Part shown: positions 53,473 to 63,316 of the stretch, piece after piece
Layout of the letters: each line of letters starts with the position of its first letter
Numbering within the stretch: the first letter of the stretch is position 1
NCBI RefSeq assembly: GCF_041820985.1
Contig: NZ_JBGUAU010000015.1
Span: 1-64,000 of the forward strand
DNA length: 64,000 nucleotides
Direction of reading: 5' to 3'
From: Evansella sp041820985
GTDB taxonomy: Bacteria; Bacillota; Bacilli; Bacillales; Salisediminibacteriaceae
Translations under genes and position numbers: made by a program
Notes under the pieces: model-generated
What the model saw: the letters and a program-made list of their open reading frames with translations, nothing else
What the model was told of the DNA's origin: nothing
Database searches by the model: none

Positions 53473-55011
53473 TTAATGTTTAAAGTGTCTTACTCCTGTG
53501 AATACCATAGCGATTCCGTATTCGTCGGCTTTATCGATGGAGTCTTGGTCCTTTACAGATCCACCTGGTTGAATGATTGCTGTAATTCCCGCTTTTGCAG
53601 CAGCTTCTACCGTATCATTCATTGGGAAGAACGCGTCAGAAGCCAACACAGCACCTACAGCTTGGTCACCAGCTTGCTCGAGAGCGATCTTCGCAGCACC
53701 TACACGGTTCATTTGACCAGCACCGATACCAATCGTTTGATCTGCTTTTCCTAATACAATTGCGTTTGACTTCACGTGCTTAACAACTTTCCACGCCATT
53801 TTCAATTGCTTTAATTCATCTTCCGTTGGCTCACGTTTTGTTGCAACCTTAATCTCTACATCTTCAAAGCTTAATGTATCTTCGTCTTGCAACAATGCAC
53901 CACCAGCAACACTTTTCACGTACTGCTCAACAGGTTGTCCAGTCACATCCATCTCTACTGTTAACAAACGAATATTCTTTTTCTGGGTCAAGATTTCTAA
54001 TGCTTCCTCTGTAAAACTAGGAGCAATAACGATCTCAAGGAAAATACCACTCATTTTTTCTGCCGTTGCAGCATCAACAGTACGATTCGATGCAACAATT
54101 CCACCGAAAATTGATACAGGATCTGCTTCAAACGCCTTCATGTAAGCATCATACACTGTTTCCCCAACGCCAACTCCACAAGGATTCATATGCTTCACTG
54201 CACATACAGCTGGCTCAACAAAATCACGAATGACAGCAAGAGCAGCGTCCGCATCGTTAATATTATTATAAGAAAGCTCTTTTCCATGAAGCTGGGTTGC
54301 ACGTGCCACAGATGTAGGATTTCCTAACGGCTTTTCATAAAAGCTCGCTTTTTGGTGAGGATTCTCCCCATAACGAAGTGTTTGTTTTAAATTATACGTA
54401 ACAGTCAGCTTTTCAGGAGTTTCTTCGCCAACTTGCTTCGTTAAATATTCAGCAATGAGAGCATCATAAGCTGCTGTGTGACGGAACGCTTTTGCAGCTA
54501 GCTTGCGCTTTGTATCTTCAGACAATTCCCCATTAGCCGCTAACTCTTCTGCCAACACATCATAATCAGCAGCATCCACAATGATCGCTACAGACGCATG
54601 ATTTTTCGCAGCTGAACGAATCATAGAAGGTCCACCGATGTCGATATTCTCTATCGCATCTGCAAACGTAGACTCAGGATTTTCAATCGTTTGCTGGAAC
54701 GGATATAGATTTACGATTACATAATCGATCATTTCAATTCCATGTTCCTTTGCAGCTTCCATATGTGATTCCAGGTCACGACGAGCCAATAATCCACCAT
54801 GAATATTCGGGTGCAATGTTTTCACACGTCCATCCATCATTTCAGGAAATTGAGTCACTTCTTCGATACCAATTACCTTCACACCAGCTTCCGCTAATGC
54901 ATTTTTCGTACCCCCAGTAGAAATAATCTCCACACCTAATGCTTCCAACTTCTGTACGAAAGGAATAATCCCTGTTTTGTCTGAAACACTTACTAATGCA
55001 CGCTTTTTCAC
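53473..55011 (-). CDS. purH: Bifunctional AICAR transformylase / IMP cyclohydrolase
   Basis: A 512-residue enzyme for the last two steps to IMP. The N-terminal MGS-like IMP cyclohydrolase domain (about 1-195: KRALVSVSDKTGIIPFVQKL, HPNIHGGLLARRDLESH) precedes the transformylase domain with the catalytic Lys-His region (VCAVKHMNPCGVGVG) and SDAFFPMNDTVEAAAKAGIT. It lies 3 nt downstream of purN. Confidence 0.96.
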   Translation of the reverse strand: MKKRALVSVSDKTGIIPFVQKLEALGVEIISTGGTKNALAEAGVKVIGIEEVTQFPEMMDGRVKTLHPNIHGGLLARRDLESHMEAAKEHGIEMIDYVIVNLYPFQQTIENPESTFADAIENIDIGGPSMIRSAAKNHASVAIIVDAADYDVLAEELAANGELSEDTKRKLAAKAFRHTAAYDALIAEYLTKQVGEETPEKLTVTYNLKQTLRYGENPHQKASFYEKPLGNPTSVARATQLHGKELSYNNINDADAALAVIRDFVEPAVCAVKHMNPCGVGVGETVYDAYMKAFEADPVSIFGGIVASNRTVDAATAEKMSGIFLEIVIAPSFTEEALEILTQKKNIRLLTVEMDVTGQPVEQYVKSVAGGALLQDEDTLSFEDVEIKVATKREPTEDELKQLKMAWKVVKHVKSNAIVLGKADQTIGIGAGQMNRVGAAKIALEQAGDQAVGAVLASDAFFPMNDTVEAAAKAGITAIIQPGGSVKDQDSIDKADEYGIAMVFTGVRHFKH

Positions 55012-55014
55012 TAG

Positions 55015-55596
55015 TTACACGCCCCTTGTTATTTGTTCGATAACTTTTTGTATCGTTGCTGGATACAGTTGATGCTCTACTTGCTGAATTTTACGCTGCA
55101 CGTCTTCTCTTGTATCCCCATCTTCTATATAAATCGACTCTTGCGCGATAATCGGACCAGTATCCATCCCTGCATCCACATAATGTACCGTTACCCCACT
55201 CACCTTCACCTTCGCATCAAACGCTTGACCGATCGCATCAAGTCCAGGAAACGCAGGTAATAAAGAAGGGTGAATATTTAAAATTCTATGTTCAAACGCA
55301 TGTAAAAGGGTGGAGCCGATGAGCCGCATATAGCCAGCTAATACAATAAGCTCCACATTATTTTCATGTAATTGCTTCAACACATTTGTTTCATACGCTT
55401 CCTTGGAAGAATACTTCTTTGGGCTAGCAACAAACGTTGGAATTCCGTGATTCTTCGCGCGCTCAATAGCAAAGGCCTGCTCCTTATCACAAACAAGAAG
55501 CTTCACCTCGCCTTGGACAGCACCACTTTTCACAGCCTCCATCACCGCTTCAAAATTACTACCATTTCCAGAAGCAAAGACTGCAAGATTCATCAT
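55015..55596 (-). CDS. purN: GAR formyltransferase
   Basis: A 193-residue enzyme that formylates glycinamide ribonucleotide with 10-formyl-tetrahydrofolate. Seen: the N-terminal FASGNGSNFEAVMEAVKSG, the catalytic region RILNIHPSLLPAFPGLDAIG (Asn and His) and VHYVDAGMDTGPIIAQ (Asp). The start codon overlaps the purM stop by four bases (ATGA), indicating coupled translation. Confidence 0.95.
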   Translation of the reverse strand: MMNLAVFASGNGSNFEAVMEAVKSGAVQGEVKLLVCDKEQAFAIERAKNHGIPTFVASPKKYSSKEAYETNVLKQLHENNVELIVLAGYMRLIGSTLLHAFEHRILNIHPSLLPAFPGLDAIGQAFDAKVKVSGVTVHYVDAGMDTGPIIAQESIYIEDGDTREDVQRKIQQVEHQLYPATIQKVIEQITRGV

Positions 55597-56627
55597 ACAC
55601 CCGCTCCTCGAAAGCTAACACCAGAACCCGCAACCACTTCACCGATTACAGCAGGTTCCTCTCCGTTTTCACGAAGCGTAGCAAGAACCTCTTCCACATC
55701 CTCCGACTTCACCGTTAACACAAGTCCGATACCCGCATTAAACGTTTCATACAAGTCAGTCTGAGTTAAGTTTCCTTTCTCTACTAACCATTGGAACACC
55801 GCTGGAACTTCCCATGCATCCACATTAATTTCCGCACCTAACCCATCAGGCAGCATACGTGGCACGTTCTCGATCAGACCCCCACCTGTGATATGCGCCG
55901 CAGCCTTCACTTTCTTTGTGGGAAAAAATGGTTTTAATGTATTTACATAAATGCGGGTAGGCTCGATGAAGACTTCCCCAACTGTTTTGTTTGTTCCTTC
56001 AAACGTATCAGACCACTTCAGACCGTGTTCAGAAACGATTTTTCTCACAAGTGAGAAACCGTTACTATGGACCCCACTTGATGAAACCCCAATCAACACG
56101 TCACCTTCCGACACGTTTGCAGGATCAAATAACTCACTTTTTTCAGCTATTCCTACAACAAATCCAGCAACATCATACTCTTCTGGTTTGTATAGACCTG
56201 GCATCTCCGCTGTTTCTCCACCTATTAATGCAGCACCGGATTGACGACAGCCTTCTGCAATACCAGAAACTACTTGCTCCACTACTTCCGGATCATTTAC
56301 CCCTAGCGCTAAATAATCTAGAAAAAATAATGGAGAAGCACCTTGAACAACAATATCATTCACACACATAGCAACGGCATCAATACCAATCGTGTCATGT
56401 TTGCCCATTTCTTGTGCGATTAATAGCTTCGTTCCAACTCCATCTGTTCCAGAAACAAGAACTGGCTCTTTATAAGAAAAGGAAGAAAGGTCAAACAATC
56501 CTCCAAAGCTTCCAAGTGCCCCTAACACTTCCGGGCGTCTTGTGGATTCTACATGCTTCTTTATACGACGAACCCCTTCGTAGCCTGCTTCAATATTTAC
56601 ACCGGCTGATTCATAAGCTTTTGACAT
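55593..56627 (-). CDS. purM: AIR synthetase (FGAM cyclo-ligase)
   Basis: A 344-residue ATP-dependent enzyme that closes the imidazole ring. Recognisable parts are VLVSGTDGVGTKLLIAQEMG, VGIDAVAMCVNDIVVQGASP, GGETAEMPGLYKPEEYDVAG and THITGGGLIENVPRMLP-like AHITGGGLIENVPRMLPDGL. It overlaps purN by four bases and follows purF by 15 nt. Confidence 0.96.
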   Translation of the reverse strand: MSKAYESAGVNIEAGYEGVRRIKKHVESTRRPEVLGALGSFGGLFDLSSFSYKEPVLVSGTDGVGTKLLIAQEMGKHDTIGIDAVAMCVNDIVVQGASPLFFLDYLALGVNDPEVVEQVVSGIAEGCRQSGAALIGGETAEMPGLYKPEEYDVAGFVVGIAEKSELFDPANVSEGDVLIGVSSSGVHSNGFSLVRKIVSEHGLKWSDTFEGTNKTVGEVFIEPTRIYVNTLKPFFPTKKVKAAAHITGGGLIENVPRMLPDGLGAEINVDAWEVPAVFQWLVEKGNLTQTDLYETFNAGIGLVLTVKSEDVEEVLATLRENGEEPAVIGEVVAGSGVSFRGAGV

Positions 56628-56642
56628 GTTTTATCCCTCTCC

Positions 56643-58055
56643 TTAACATTTCTCTTGTGGATGATCTGTATCTGGGTAAATCTCTGTTGGATATTGGCCC
56701 GTAAAACAAGCAAGACATTGGCCGCAGTTTTCCATTTCCTTTGAACGACCGATTCCGTCCATTAATCCTTCAACTGATAAAAATTCTAACGTATCTGCAC
56801 CTATTTCCTCACGGATTTCCTCTACTGTTTTCACAGAAGCAATTAGTTCGCTGCTCGTAGAAGTATCAATTCCGTAAAAACAAGGATTCTTAATAGGTGG
56901 TGCACTGATTCGAACGTGAACCTCTTTCGCACCGGCTTCACGCAATAGTTTTACAATACGACGGCTTGTTGTACCACGAACGATAGAATCATCGATCATG
57001 ACAACACGTTTGCCCTCTACTACACCACGTACTGCCGAAAGCTTCATTTTAACCCCTTGCTCACGTAGCTCTTGAGAAGGCTGAATAAATGTTCTTCCAA
57101 CGTAACGGTTTTTAATTAAACCAAGCTCATATGGAATCCCAGATTGCTCTGCATAACCAATAGCTGCGGAGATACTGGAATCAGGTACCCCTGTTACAAC
57201 GTCCGCTTCAATCGGATGCTCTTGTGCTAACTGTTTTCCTAGACTCTTACGTGCTTGGTGCACATTAATTTGATCTACATTACTGTCTGGTCTTGCGAAA
57301 TACACATACTCCATAGAACAGATGGCACGTTTTGGTGAAGATGAAAAACGTTCGCTACGAAGTCCTTCGTCATCAATGATAACTAACTCACCAGGCTCTA
57401 CTTCTCGCTCATATGTCGCACCAATAATGTCAAACGCGCACGTTTCAGAAGACAGTACATATCCATCCCCTAAACGACCGATGGATAATGGGCGAAGTCC
57501 GTTTGGATCAAGAGCAGCAATGAGCTTATCCTCAACCATAAACATGAACGCATACGCACCTTTTACCATTGTTAATGCATTTTTAATTTGATCCACAACA
57601 TCCTCAAAGCCACTACGCTTGATAAGATGTGCAACTACCTCTGTGTCGGAAGTGGTTTGAAAAATACTTCCTTGTCTTTCTAATTGATGCTTTAATGAAG
57701 TTGCATTTACAAGATTTCCATTATGTGCAAGCGCTAAGCTCCCCTTTTGAGAGTTAAACACTAGTGGCTGAACGTTTAATAGATTACTTCCACCTGCTGT
57801 TGTATAACGAACGTGGCCGATGGCGCCCTTTCCATACATGTCGTTAATTTCACCTTTACCAAACACTTCATTTACAAGCCCCATACCTTTATGGGTCTTT
57901 AGTTTTTCTCCGTCACTAACGACAATTCCGGCACCTTCTTGCCCTCGGTGTTGAAGACTATGAAGGCCGTAATATGCGATAGGAGCGGGGTCTTTATGAC
58001 CCCAGATTCCGAATACTCCACATTCTTCGTTTAATCCTTTTATTTCAGCAAGCAT
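56643..58055 (-). CDS. purF: Amidophosphoribosyltransferase
   Basis: A 470-residue enzyme for the first committed step (PRPP to phosphoribosylamine). The start is ATG 58055 with GGAGAGGTG upstream; the product then begins MLAEIKGLNEE before Cys12, an 11-residue propeptide as in B. subtilis, so Cys12 becomes the catalytic N-terminus. Other landmarks: SLQHRGQEGAGIVVSDG, the PRPP loop VVMIDDSIVRGTTSRRIV and the C-terminal cysteines of the iron-sulfur cluster (ENCGQCLACFTGQYP). It overlaps the end of purL by 16 bases. Confidence 0.96.
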   Translation of the reverse strand: MLAEIKGLNEECGVFGIWGHKDPAPIAYYGLHSLQHRGQEGAGIVVSDGEKLKTHKGMGLVNEVFGKGEINDMYGKGAIGHVRYTTAGGSNLLNVQPLVFNSQKGSLALAHNGNLVNATSLKHQLERQGSIFQTTSDTEVVAHLIKRSGFEDVVDQIKNALTMVKGAYAFMFMVEDKLIAALDPNGLRPLSIGRLGDGYVLSSETCAFDIIGATYEREVEPGELVIIDDEGLRSERFSSSPKRAICSMEYVYFARPDSNVDQINVHQARKSLGKQLAQEHPIEADVVTGVPDSSISAAIGYAEQSGIPYELGLIKNRYVGRTFIQPSQELREQGVKMKLSAVRGVVEGKRVVMIDDSIVRGTTSRRIVKLLREAGAKEVHVRISAPPIKNPCFYGIDTSTSSELIASVKTVEEIREEIGADTLEFLSVEGLMDGIGRSKEMENCGQCLACFTGQYPTEIYPDTDHPQEKC

Positions 58056-60262
58056 GAAATGGCACCTCTCCATGTGTCTTCAAGTTGGTTTACTTCCGTA
58101 TTTAAAACTACATTTCCAGCTTTATCGTTTACTATTACATTTGCATCTTTTGTTACTTCCCCAACGCAAACTGCTTCTGGAATGATCGCTTCAAACTGGT
58201 CTTTTTGCTCTTTTGTAACAGTCAAAATATATCGAGATGGAGTTTCAGCAAAGCTTTCTTTCACAACATCTTCTCCACGTAATGTAACCTTTGCACCAAA
58301 ACCAGTACCAAATGTGCACTCTGCTAATGCAACAAGGAATCCGCCTTCTGCTAAATCATGTGCAGATGCTACTGTTCCTGCTTGAATCGCAGTCAATACT
58401 TTTTCTTGACGTTCCTTTTCCACGTTCAAATCAATTGCTGGTGCTTTTCCACTGATGTGACCTTTTTGAAGCTTTTGAAGTTCACTTCCACCAAAGTCAT
58501 TTCCAGCTTCACCGATCACATAAATGAAGTCTCCTTCGTTTTGGAACTGCTGTTTCGTAATGTGATCAACATGCTCTACTAATCCAACCATACCGATTAC
58601 CGGTGTTGGGTAAACAGCTACACCGTTCGTTTCGTTGTATAGAGATACATTTCCACCGATAACAGGTGTATCTAAAACACGACATGCTTCGCTTAATCCA
58701 TCAGCTGATTTTTCCAACTGCCAGAAGATCTCAGGCTTTTCCGGGTTCCCATAGTTTAAGCAATCTGTTACACCAAGTGGCTTCGCTCCAGAACATACTA
58801 GGTTTCTTGCTGCTTCTGCAATCGCGATTTGTCCACCAACTTCAGGATCTAAATAAATATAACGAGAGTTACAATCCGTTGTCATCGCAAGTGCTTTTTC
58901 GGTACCACGAATTCGTAGAACCGCTGCATCGGATCCTGGAGCAACAACTGTGTTAGTTCTTACCATATAATCGTATTGATCATAAACCCACTCTTTACTT
59001 GCAATCGTTGGTTGTGCTAAAAGTTGTTGTAATGTTTCACTTACATTCGTTACTTCTGGTTGGAACGCCTCTTCATTTTGGAATTGACGGAAGTATGCTG
59101 GCTCTGCTGATGGCTTATGATACACTGGTGCATCTTCCGCTAATGAATCTACAGGAACGTCTGCAACTACTTCTCCTTTATGAAGTAAACGAAGCTTTTT
59201 GTCGTCTGTAACGCGACCAACAACTACTGCTTCTAAGCCCCAACGCTCGAAAATCTCGATCATTTCTTGTTCTCGGCCTTTTTCCACAACTAAAAGCATT
59301 CTTTCTTGTGACTCAGAAAGCATCATTTCATATGCTGTCATACCTTTTTCACGTTGTGGTACTTTATCTAAATCCATTTCAATCCCAGATCCAGCTTTAC
59401 TTGCCATTTCCGCTGAAGAAGAAGTTAGACCCGCAGCACCCATATCTTGAATTCCAACAAGGGCATCATTTTTGATTGCTTCTAAGCACGCTTCAAGAAG
59501 AAGCTTTTCCATAAACGGATCTCCCACTTGAACAGCAGGACGTTTCGCTTCGGATGCTTCAGAAAGTTCTTCAGACGCAAATGTCGCACCGTGAATTCCA
59601 TCACGTCCAGTACTTGCACCAACGTAAATGACGGAGTTGCCAACGCCTTTTGCTTGCCCTTTTTGAATATCTTTATGATCAATTAAACCAACACACATTG
59701 CATTTACTAGTGGATTCCCTTCATAACAAGGGTCAAATTGAATTTCTCCACCTACTGTTGGAATACCGATACAGTTTCCGTATCCAGCAATACCAGCAAC
59801 TACTTCTTCAAATAAGTATTTCACGCGAGAATTCGTTAATTCTCCGAAACGTAATGAGTTCATTAATGCTACAGGACGCGCTCCCATGGAGAAAATGTCA
59901 CGAATGATTCCGCCGACTCCTGTTGCTGCACCTTGATATGGTTCAATTGCCGATGGGTGGTTATGGCTTTCGATTTTGAAAACAACTGCTTGCTCGTCAC
60001 CAATATCGATAATCCCTGCACCTTCCCCAGGTCCTTGAAGTACTTTTTCACCAGTTGTAGGAAATTTCTTTAAAATTACTTTTGAGTTTTTATAACTACA
60101 GTGCTCGGACCACATGACAGAGAAAAGACCGATTTCCGTGTAATTTGGTAGACGTCCTAATATGTTTTCTACCATTTCAAACTCAGCATCTGTTAATCCC
60201 ATTTCAGCATAAACTTTCTCATCTTTAATCATTTGCGGAGATGGTTCATGAAGTAATTGCAT
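58040..60262 (-). CDS. purL: FGAM synthase, large subunit
   Basis: A 740-residue small-type PurL that works with PurQ and PurS to turn FGAR into FGAM. Motifs seen: YTEIGLFSVMWSEHCSYKNS, FKIESHNHPSAIEPYQGAAT, VGIQDMGAAGLTSSSAEMAS and SAHDLAEGGFLVALAE. There is no glutaminase domain, consistent with separate purQ and purS. It overlaps purQ by 17 bases at its start and purF at its end. Confidence 0.96.
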   Translation of the reverse strand: MQLLHEPSPQMIKDEKVYAEMGLTDAEFEMVENILGRLPNYTEIGLFSVMWSEHCSYKNSKVILKKFPTTGEKVLQGPGEGAGIIDIGDEQAVVFKIESHNHPSAIEPYQGAATGVGGIIRDIFSMGARPVALMNSLRFGELTNSRVKYLFEEVVAGIAGYGNCIGIPTVGGEIQFDPCYEGNPLVNAMCVGLIDHKDIQKGQAKGVGNSVIYVGASTGRDGIHGATFASEELSEASEAKRPAVQVGDPFMEKLLLEACLEAIKNDALVGIQDMGAAGLTSSSAEMASKAGSGIEMDLDKVPQREKGMTAYEMMLSESQERMLLVVEKGREQEMIEIFERWGLEAVVVGRVTDDKKLRLLHKGEVVADVPVDSLAEDAPVYHKPSAEPAYFRQFQNEEAFQPEVTNVSETLQQLLAQPTIASKEWVYDQYDYMVRTNTVVAPGSDAAVLRIRGTEKALAMTTDCNSRYIYLDPEVGGQIAIAEAARNLVCSGAKPLGVTDCLNYGNPEKPEIFWQLEKSADGLSEACRVLDTPVIGGNVSLYNETNGVAVYPTPVIGMVGLVEHVDHITKQQFQNEGDFIYVIGEAGNDFGGSELQKLQKGHISGKAPAIDLNVEKERQEKVLTAIQAGTVASAHDLAEGGFLVALAECTFGTGFGAKVTLRGEDVVKESFAETPSRYILTVTKEQKDQFEAIIPEAVCVGEVTKDANVIVNDKAGNVVLNTEVNQLEDTWRGAISCLLK

Positions 60263-60929
60263 TGCGTTCCCTCCAATGGCTTAAAATCGATTTAAATAAA
60301 GTAAGACCGTCATCCGATCCTAGTAAAGAATCTACAGCTCGTTCTGGGTGAGGCATCATCCCTAATACGTTCCCAGCTTCGTTGATAATTCCAGCAATAT
60401 TATTTACAGATCCGTTCACATCATCTTTATATGAAAAAACAATTTGATTATTTGCTTTCAATGATTCTAGTGTAGCATCGTCACAATAGTAGTTTCCTTC
60501 ACCGTGTGCGACTGGAATGGTAATTTCTTTTCCTTGTTCATACTCTTTTGTAAAAATTGTTTCTCCGTTTTCCACAACAAGCTGAACTGGACGACAAATG
60601 AATTTAAGGTTTTGATTACGACGCATAGCACCCGGCAGGAGACCAGCTTCTAGTAAGATTTGAAATCCGTTACAAACTCCAAGTACTGGCTTTCCTTCCT
60701 TTGCAGCTTTGATAACCGCATCCATGATTGGGGAAAAACGAGCGATTGCTCCTGTACGAAGGTAATCCCCATAAGAGAATCCTCCTGGTAACAACACTCC
60801 GTCAAAGCCTTCTAGGCTTGTTTCGTCATGCCAAACGTATTCTGCTTCAACACCTAGCTCATCCTTGACTGCATGGTACATGTCTAGGTCACAGTTGGAT
60901 CCTGGAAACACGATTACTGCAAATTTCAT
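60246..60929 (-). CDS. purQ: FGAM synthase, glutaminase subunit
   Basis: A 227-residue class I glutaminase: catalytic Cys in VLGVCNGFQILLEAGLLPG, His and Glu in MMPHPERAVDSLLG. It passes ammonia to PurL. The N-terminus KFAVIVFPGSNCDLDMYHAV is typical. Its start overlaps the purS stop by four bases (ATGA). Confidence 0.96.
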   Translation of the reverse strand: MKFAVIVFPGSNCDLDMYHAVKDELGVEAEYVWHDETSLEGFDGVLLPGGFSYGDYLRTGAIARFSPIMDAVIKAAKEGKPVLGVCNGFQILLEAGLLPGAMRRNQNLKFICRPVQLVVENGETIFTKEYEQGKEITIPVAHGEGNYYCDDATLESLKANNQIVFSYKDDVNGSVNNIAGIINEAGNVLGMMPHPERAVDSLLGSDDGLTLFKSILSHWRERNAITS

Positions 60930-61183
60930 TGAGAAACTACCTCCTCGATTTCAAAACGATAGTCTTCAATTACAGGGTTCGCTAATAATTTGTCACACAT
61001 TTCTGTTACAGTAGCTTCAATTTTATCTTGTGTGCTTTCGATTTGTAGCGTCATCACTTTACCAATTCGAACATCTTCCACACCTTCATAACCAAGGTGA
61101 TGTAAGGAACCTTTTACAGCTGCTCCTGCAGGATCTAATACCGCTTCTTTTAACGAGATATATACTTTCACTTCAAATAACAT
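60926..61183 (-). CDS. purS: FGAM synthase subunit PurS
   Basis: An 85-residue small subunit that bridges PurQ and PurL. It reads KVYISLKEAVLDPAGAAVKG, then DVRIGKVMTLQIES and ends VIEDYRFEIEEVVSQ, as in B. subtilis. AGGGGGAC precedes ATG 61183, two bases after the purC stop codon. Confidence 0.95.
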   Translation of the reverse strand: MLFEVKVYISLKEAVLDPAGAAVKGSLHHLGYEGVEDVRIGKVMTLQIESTQDKIEATVTEMCDKLLANPVIEDYRFEIEEVVSQ

Positions 61184-61185
61184 AA

Positions 61186-61896
61186 TTAAAGTCCCCCTAG
61201 TCGAGTAAGAATAGTTTCATAGCCTTCTTGTAAACTACCAAGCTGAAATCTAAATAGATCTTTATCTAGTGATTCTCCTGTTGTTTCATCCCAAAGACGG
61301 CACGTATCAGGAGAAATCTCATCTGCTAAAAGAATAGCACCTGTATTGTCTCTACCAAATTCAAGCTTAAAATCTATCAATTGTATATTAATCTTCTTAA
61401 ATAATTGAATGAGGTGATCATTCACTTTTAACGCCATATCCTTTAATTGTGCAACCTCTTCATGTGTTGCAATGTTCATGACACGGATGTGTTCCTCTGT
61501 CATGATCGGGTCACCTAAATCATCATCTTTATAATAAAATTCAACGATTGGAGGGGCGAAAACTGTGCCTCGCTCAATACCAAGGCGTTTTACAAGACTA
61601 CCAGCCGCAACGTTACGTACTACTACTTCCACTGGAACGATAGACACTTTTTTTACTAACTGCTCATTTGTAGACAGTCTTTCAATGAAGTGACTATCAA
61701 TTCCTTCTTGTTTTAACTGTGTAAAAATTAGAGAACTGATTTCATTGTTTAAACGACCTTTTCCTTCTAAAACATCCTTTTTTTCACCGTTAAATGCTGT
61801 GGCATCATCTTTGTATTCTACCCAAAGTACTTCGGGCTGTTCTGTTTCATAGATACGTTTTGCTTTTCCTTCGTAAAGACAAGCTCCTTTGTTCAA
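61186..61896 (-). CDS. purC: SAICAR synthetase
   Basis: A 236-residue ligase that joins aspartate to CAIR. Motifs: LYEGKAKRIYETEQPEVLWV, YKDDATAFNGEKKDVLEGKG, VPVEVVVRNVAAGSLVKRLG and DFKLEFGRDNTGAILLADEI. The start is TTG 61896 with GGAGGGAG 5-6 nt upstream. The gap to purB is 98 nt. Confidence 0.95.
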   Translation of the reverse strand: MNKGACLYEGKAKRIYETEQPEVLWVEYKDDATAFNGEKKDVLEGKGRLNNEISSLIFTQLKQEGIDSHFIERLSTNEQLVKKVSIVPVEVVVRNVAAGSLVKRLGIERGTVFAPPIVEFYYKDDDLGDPIMTEEHIRVMNIATHEEVAQLKDMALKVNDHLIQLFKKINIQLIDFKLEFGRDNTGAILLADEISPDTCRLWDETTGESLDKDLFRFQLGSLQEGYETILTRLGGL

Positions 61897-61994
61897 GGTG
61901 CTCCCTCCATTCGTTTGATTGTCTTATATTTTTTATGAAACATCTCTTTCATTATCGCAAGGTTAACACTAGCAAGATAGGTGTAAATGTTTCC

Positions 61995-63290
61995 TTAATT
62001 CAACCCTAATCTGTCGAAGATTGTGTCGACGTGTTTTAGGTGATGATTGTAGTCGAAACAGTCGTCTAGTTCTTCTGTTGTTAGGTGTGCCATGATTTGC
62101 TCGTCTGCTTCTACCAGGCTTCGGAATGGTACTGCTTTTTCCCAAGCTTCCATCGCTTTTGGTTGAACAAGATCATAAGCTTCCTCGCGAACCATACCTT
62201 TATCGATTAGAGTTAGAAGAACTCGTTGGGAGTAGATTAATCCGTATGTTCTATCCATGTTGCGCATCATGTTTTCTGGGAAAACCGTTAAGTTTTTCAC
62301 GATATTTCCGAAACGATTTAGCATATAGTTTACTGCAATCGTTGCATCTGGTAAGATAACGCGCTCTGCAGAAGAGTGAGAAATATCTCTTTCATGCCAT
62401 AATGCGATATTTTCGTAAGCTGTAATTACATGCCCACGAACTACTCGAGCAAGTCCTGTCATATTTTCCGAACCTATTGGGTTACGTTTATGTGGCATAG
62501 CAGAAGATCCTTTTTGACCTTTTGCGAAAAACTCTTCTACTTCACGAGTCTCACTTTTTTGTAACGAACGTACTTCTACTGCCATTTTCTCAATAGATCC
62601 AGCAATTAAAGCTAGTGTTGCAACGTAATGTGCATGTCGATCACGTTGTAATGTTTGTGTGGAAATAGGTGCAGCTTCAAGTCCTAAACCTTCACACACA
62701 TATTTTTCTACGAAAGGATCGATGTTTGCATACGTTCCAACTGCTCCAGAGATTTTACCAACACGTACTGTTTCAGCAGCAGCGCGGAAACGCTCTAGGT
62801 TACGCTTCATTTCTTCATACCAAAGTGCTAGCTTTAGACCAAATGTTGTTGGCTCTGCATGAACACCGTGAGTACGACCCATCATCACCGTCATTTTGTG
62901 CTCTTTTGCTTTTTCTTTTAAAATATCAATGAAGTTAATAATATCTTTTTCGATAATCTCATTTGCTTGTCGTAGCATGTATGATAAGGCGGTATCAACT
63001 ACGTCTGTAGAAGTTAGTCCGTAATGTACCCATTTACGCTCTTCCCCAAGTGTCTCTGAGACAGCACGGGTGAAAGCAACAACATCATGGCGAGTTTCTT
63101 CTTCGATTTCTTTAATGCGCTCTACATCAAAGCCTGCGTTTTCACGTATTTTTTGTACGTCTTCTTTTGGAATATCTCCAAGCTCAGCCCATGCCTCACA
63201 TGCTTGAATTTCTACCTCTAGCCACGCTTGAAATCGATTTTCTTCTGTCCAAATTGCTCCCATTTCCGGGCGAGTATAACGTTCGATCAT
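61995..63290 (-). CDS. purB: Adenylosuccinate lyase
   Basis: A 431-residue fumarase-superfamily lyase used twice in purine synthesis (SAICAR to AICAR, adenylosuccinate to AMP). The signature loop GSSAMPHKRNPIGSENMTGL is intact, with HGVHAEPTTFGLKLA and the general acid region (LTSTDVVDTALSYML). It lies 26 nt downstream of purK. Confidence 0.96.
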   Translation of the reverse strand: MIERYTRPEMGAIWTEENRFQAWLEVEIQACEAWAELGDIPKEDVQKIRENAGFDVERIKEIEEETRHDVVAFTRAVSETLGEERKWVHYGLTSTDVVDTALSYMLRQANEIIEKDIINFIDILKEKAKEHKMTVMMGRTHGVHAEPTTFGLKLALWYEEMKRNLERFRAAAETVRVGKISGAVGTYANIDPFVEKYVCEGLGLEAAPISTQTLQRDRHAHYVATLALIAGSIEKMAVEVRSLQKSETREVEEFFAKGQKGSSAMPHKRNPIGSENMTGLARVVRGHVITAYENIALWHERDISHSSAERVILPDATIAVNYMLNRFGNIVKNLTVFPENMMRNMDRTYGLIYSQRVLLTLIDKGMVREEAYDLVQPKAMEAWEKAVPFRSLVEADEQIMAHLTTEELDDCFDYNHHLKHVDTIFDRLGLN

Positions 63291-63316
63291 GTTTGTTCCT
63301 CCTAAGTTTAATTAGC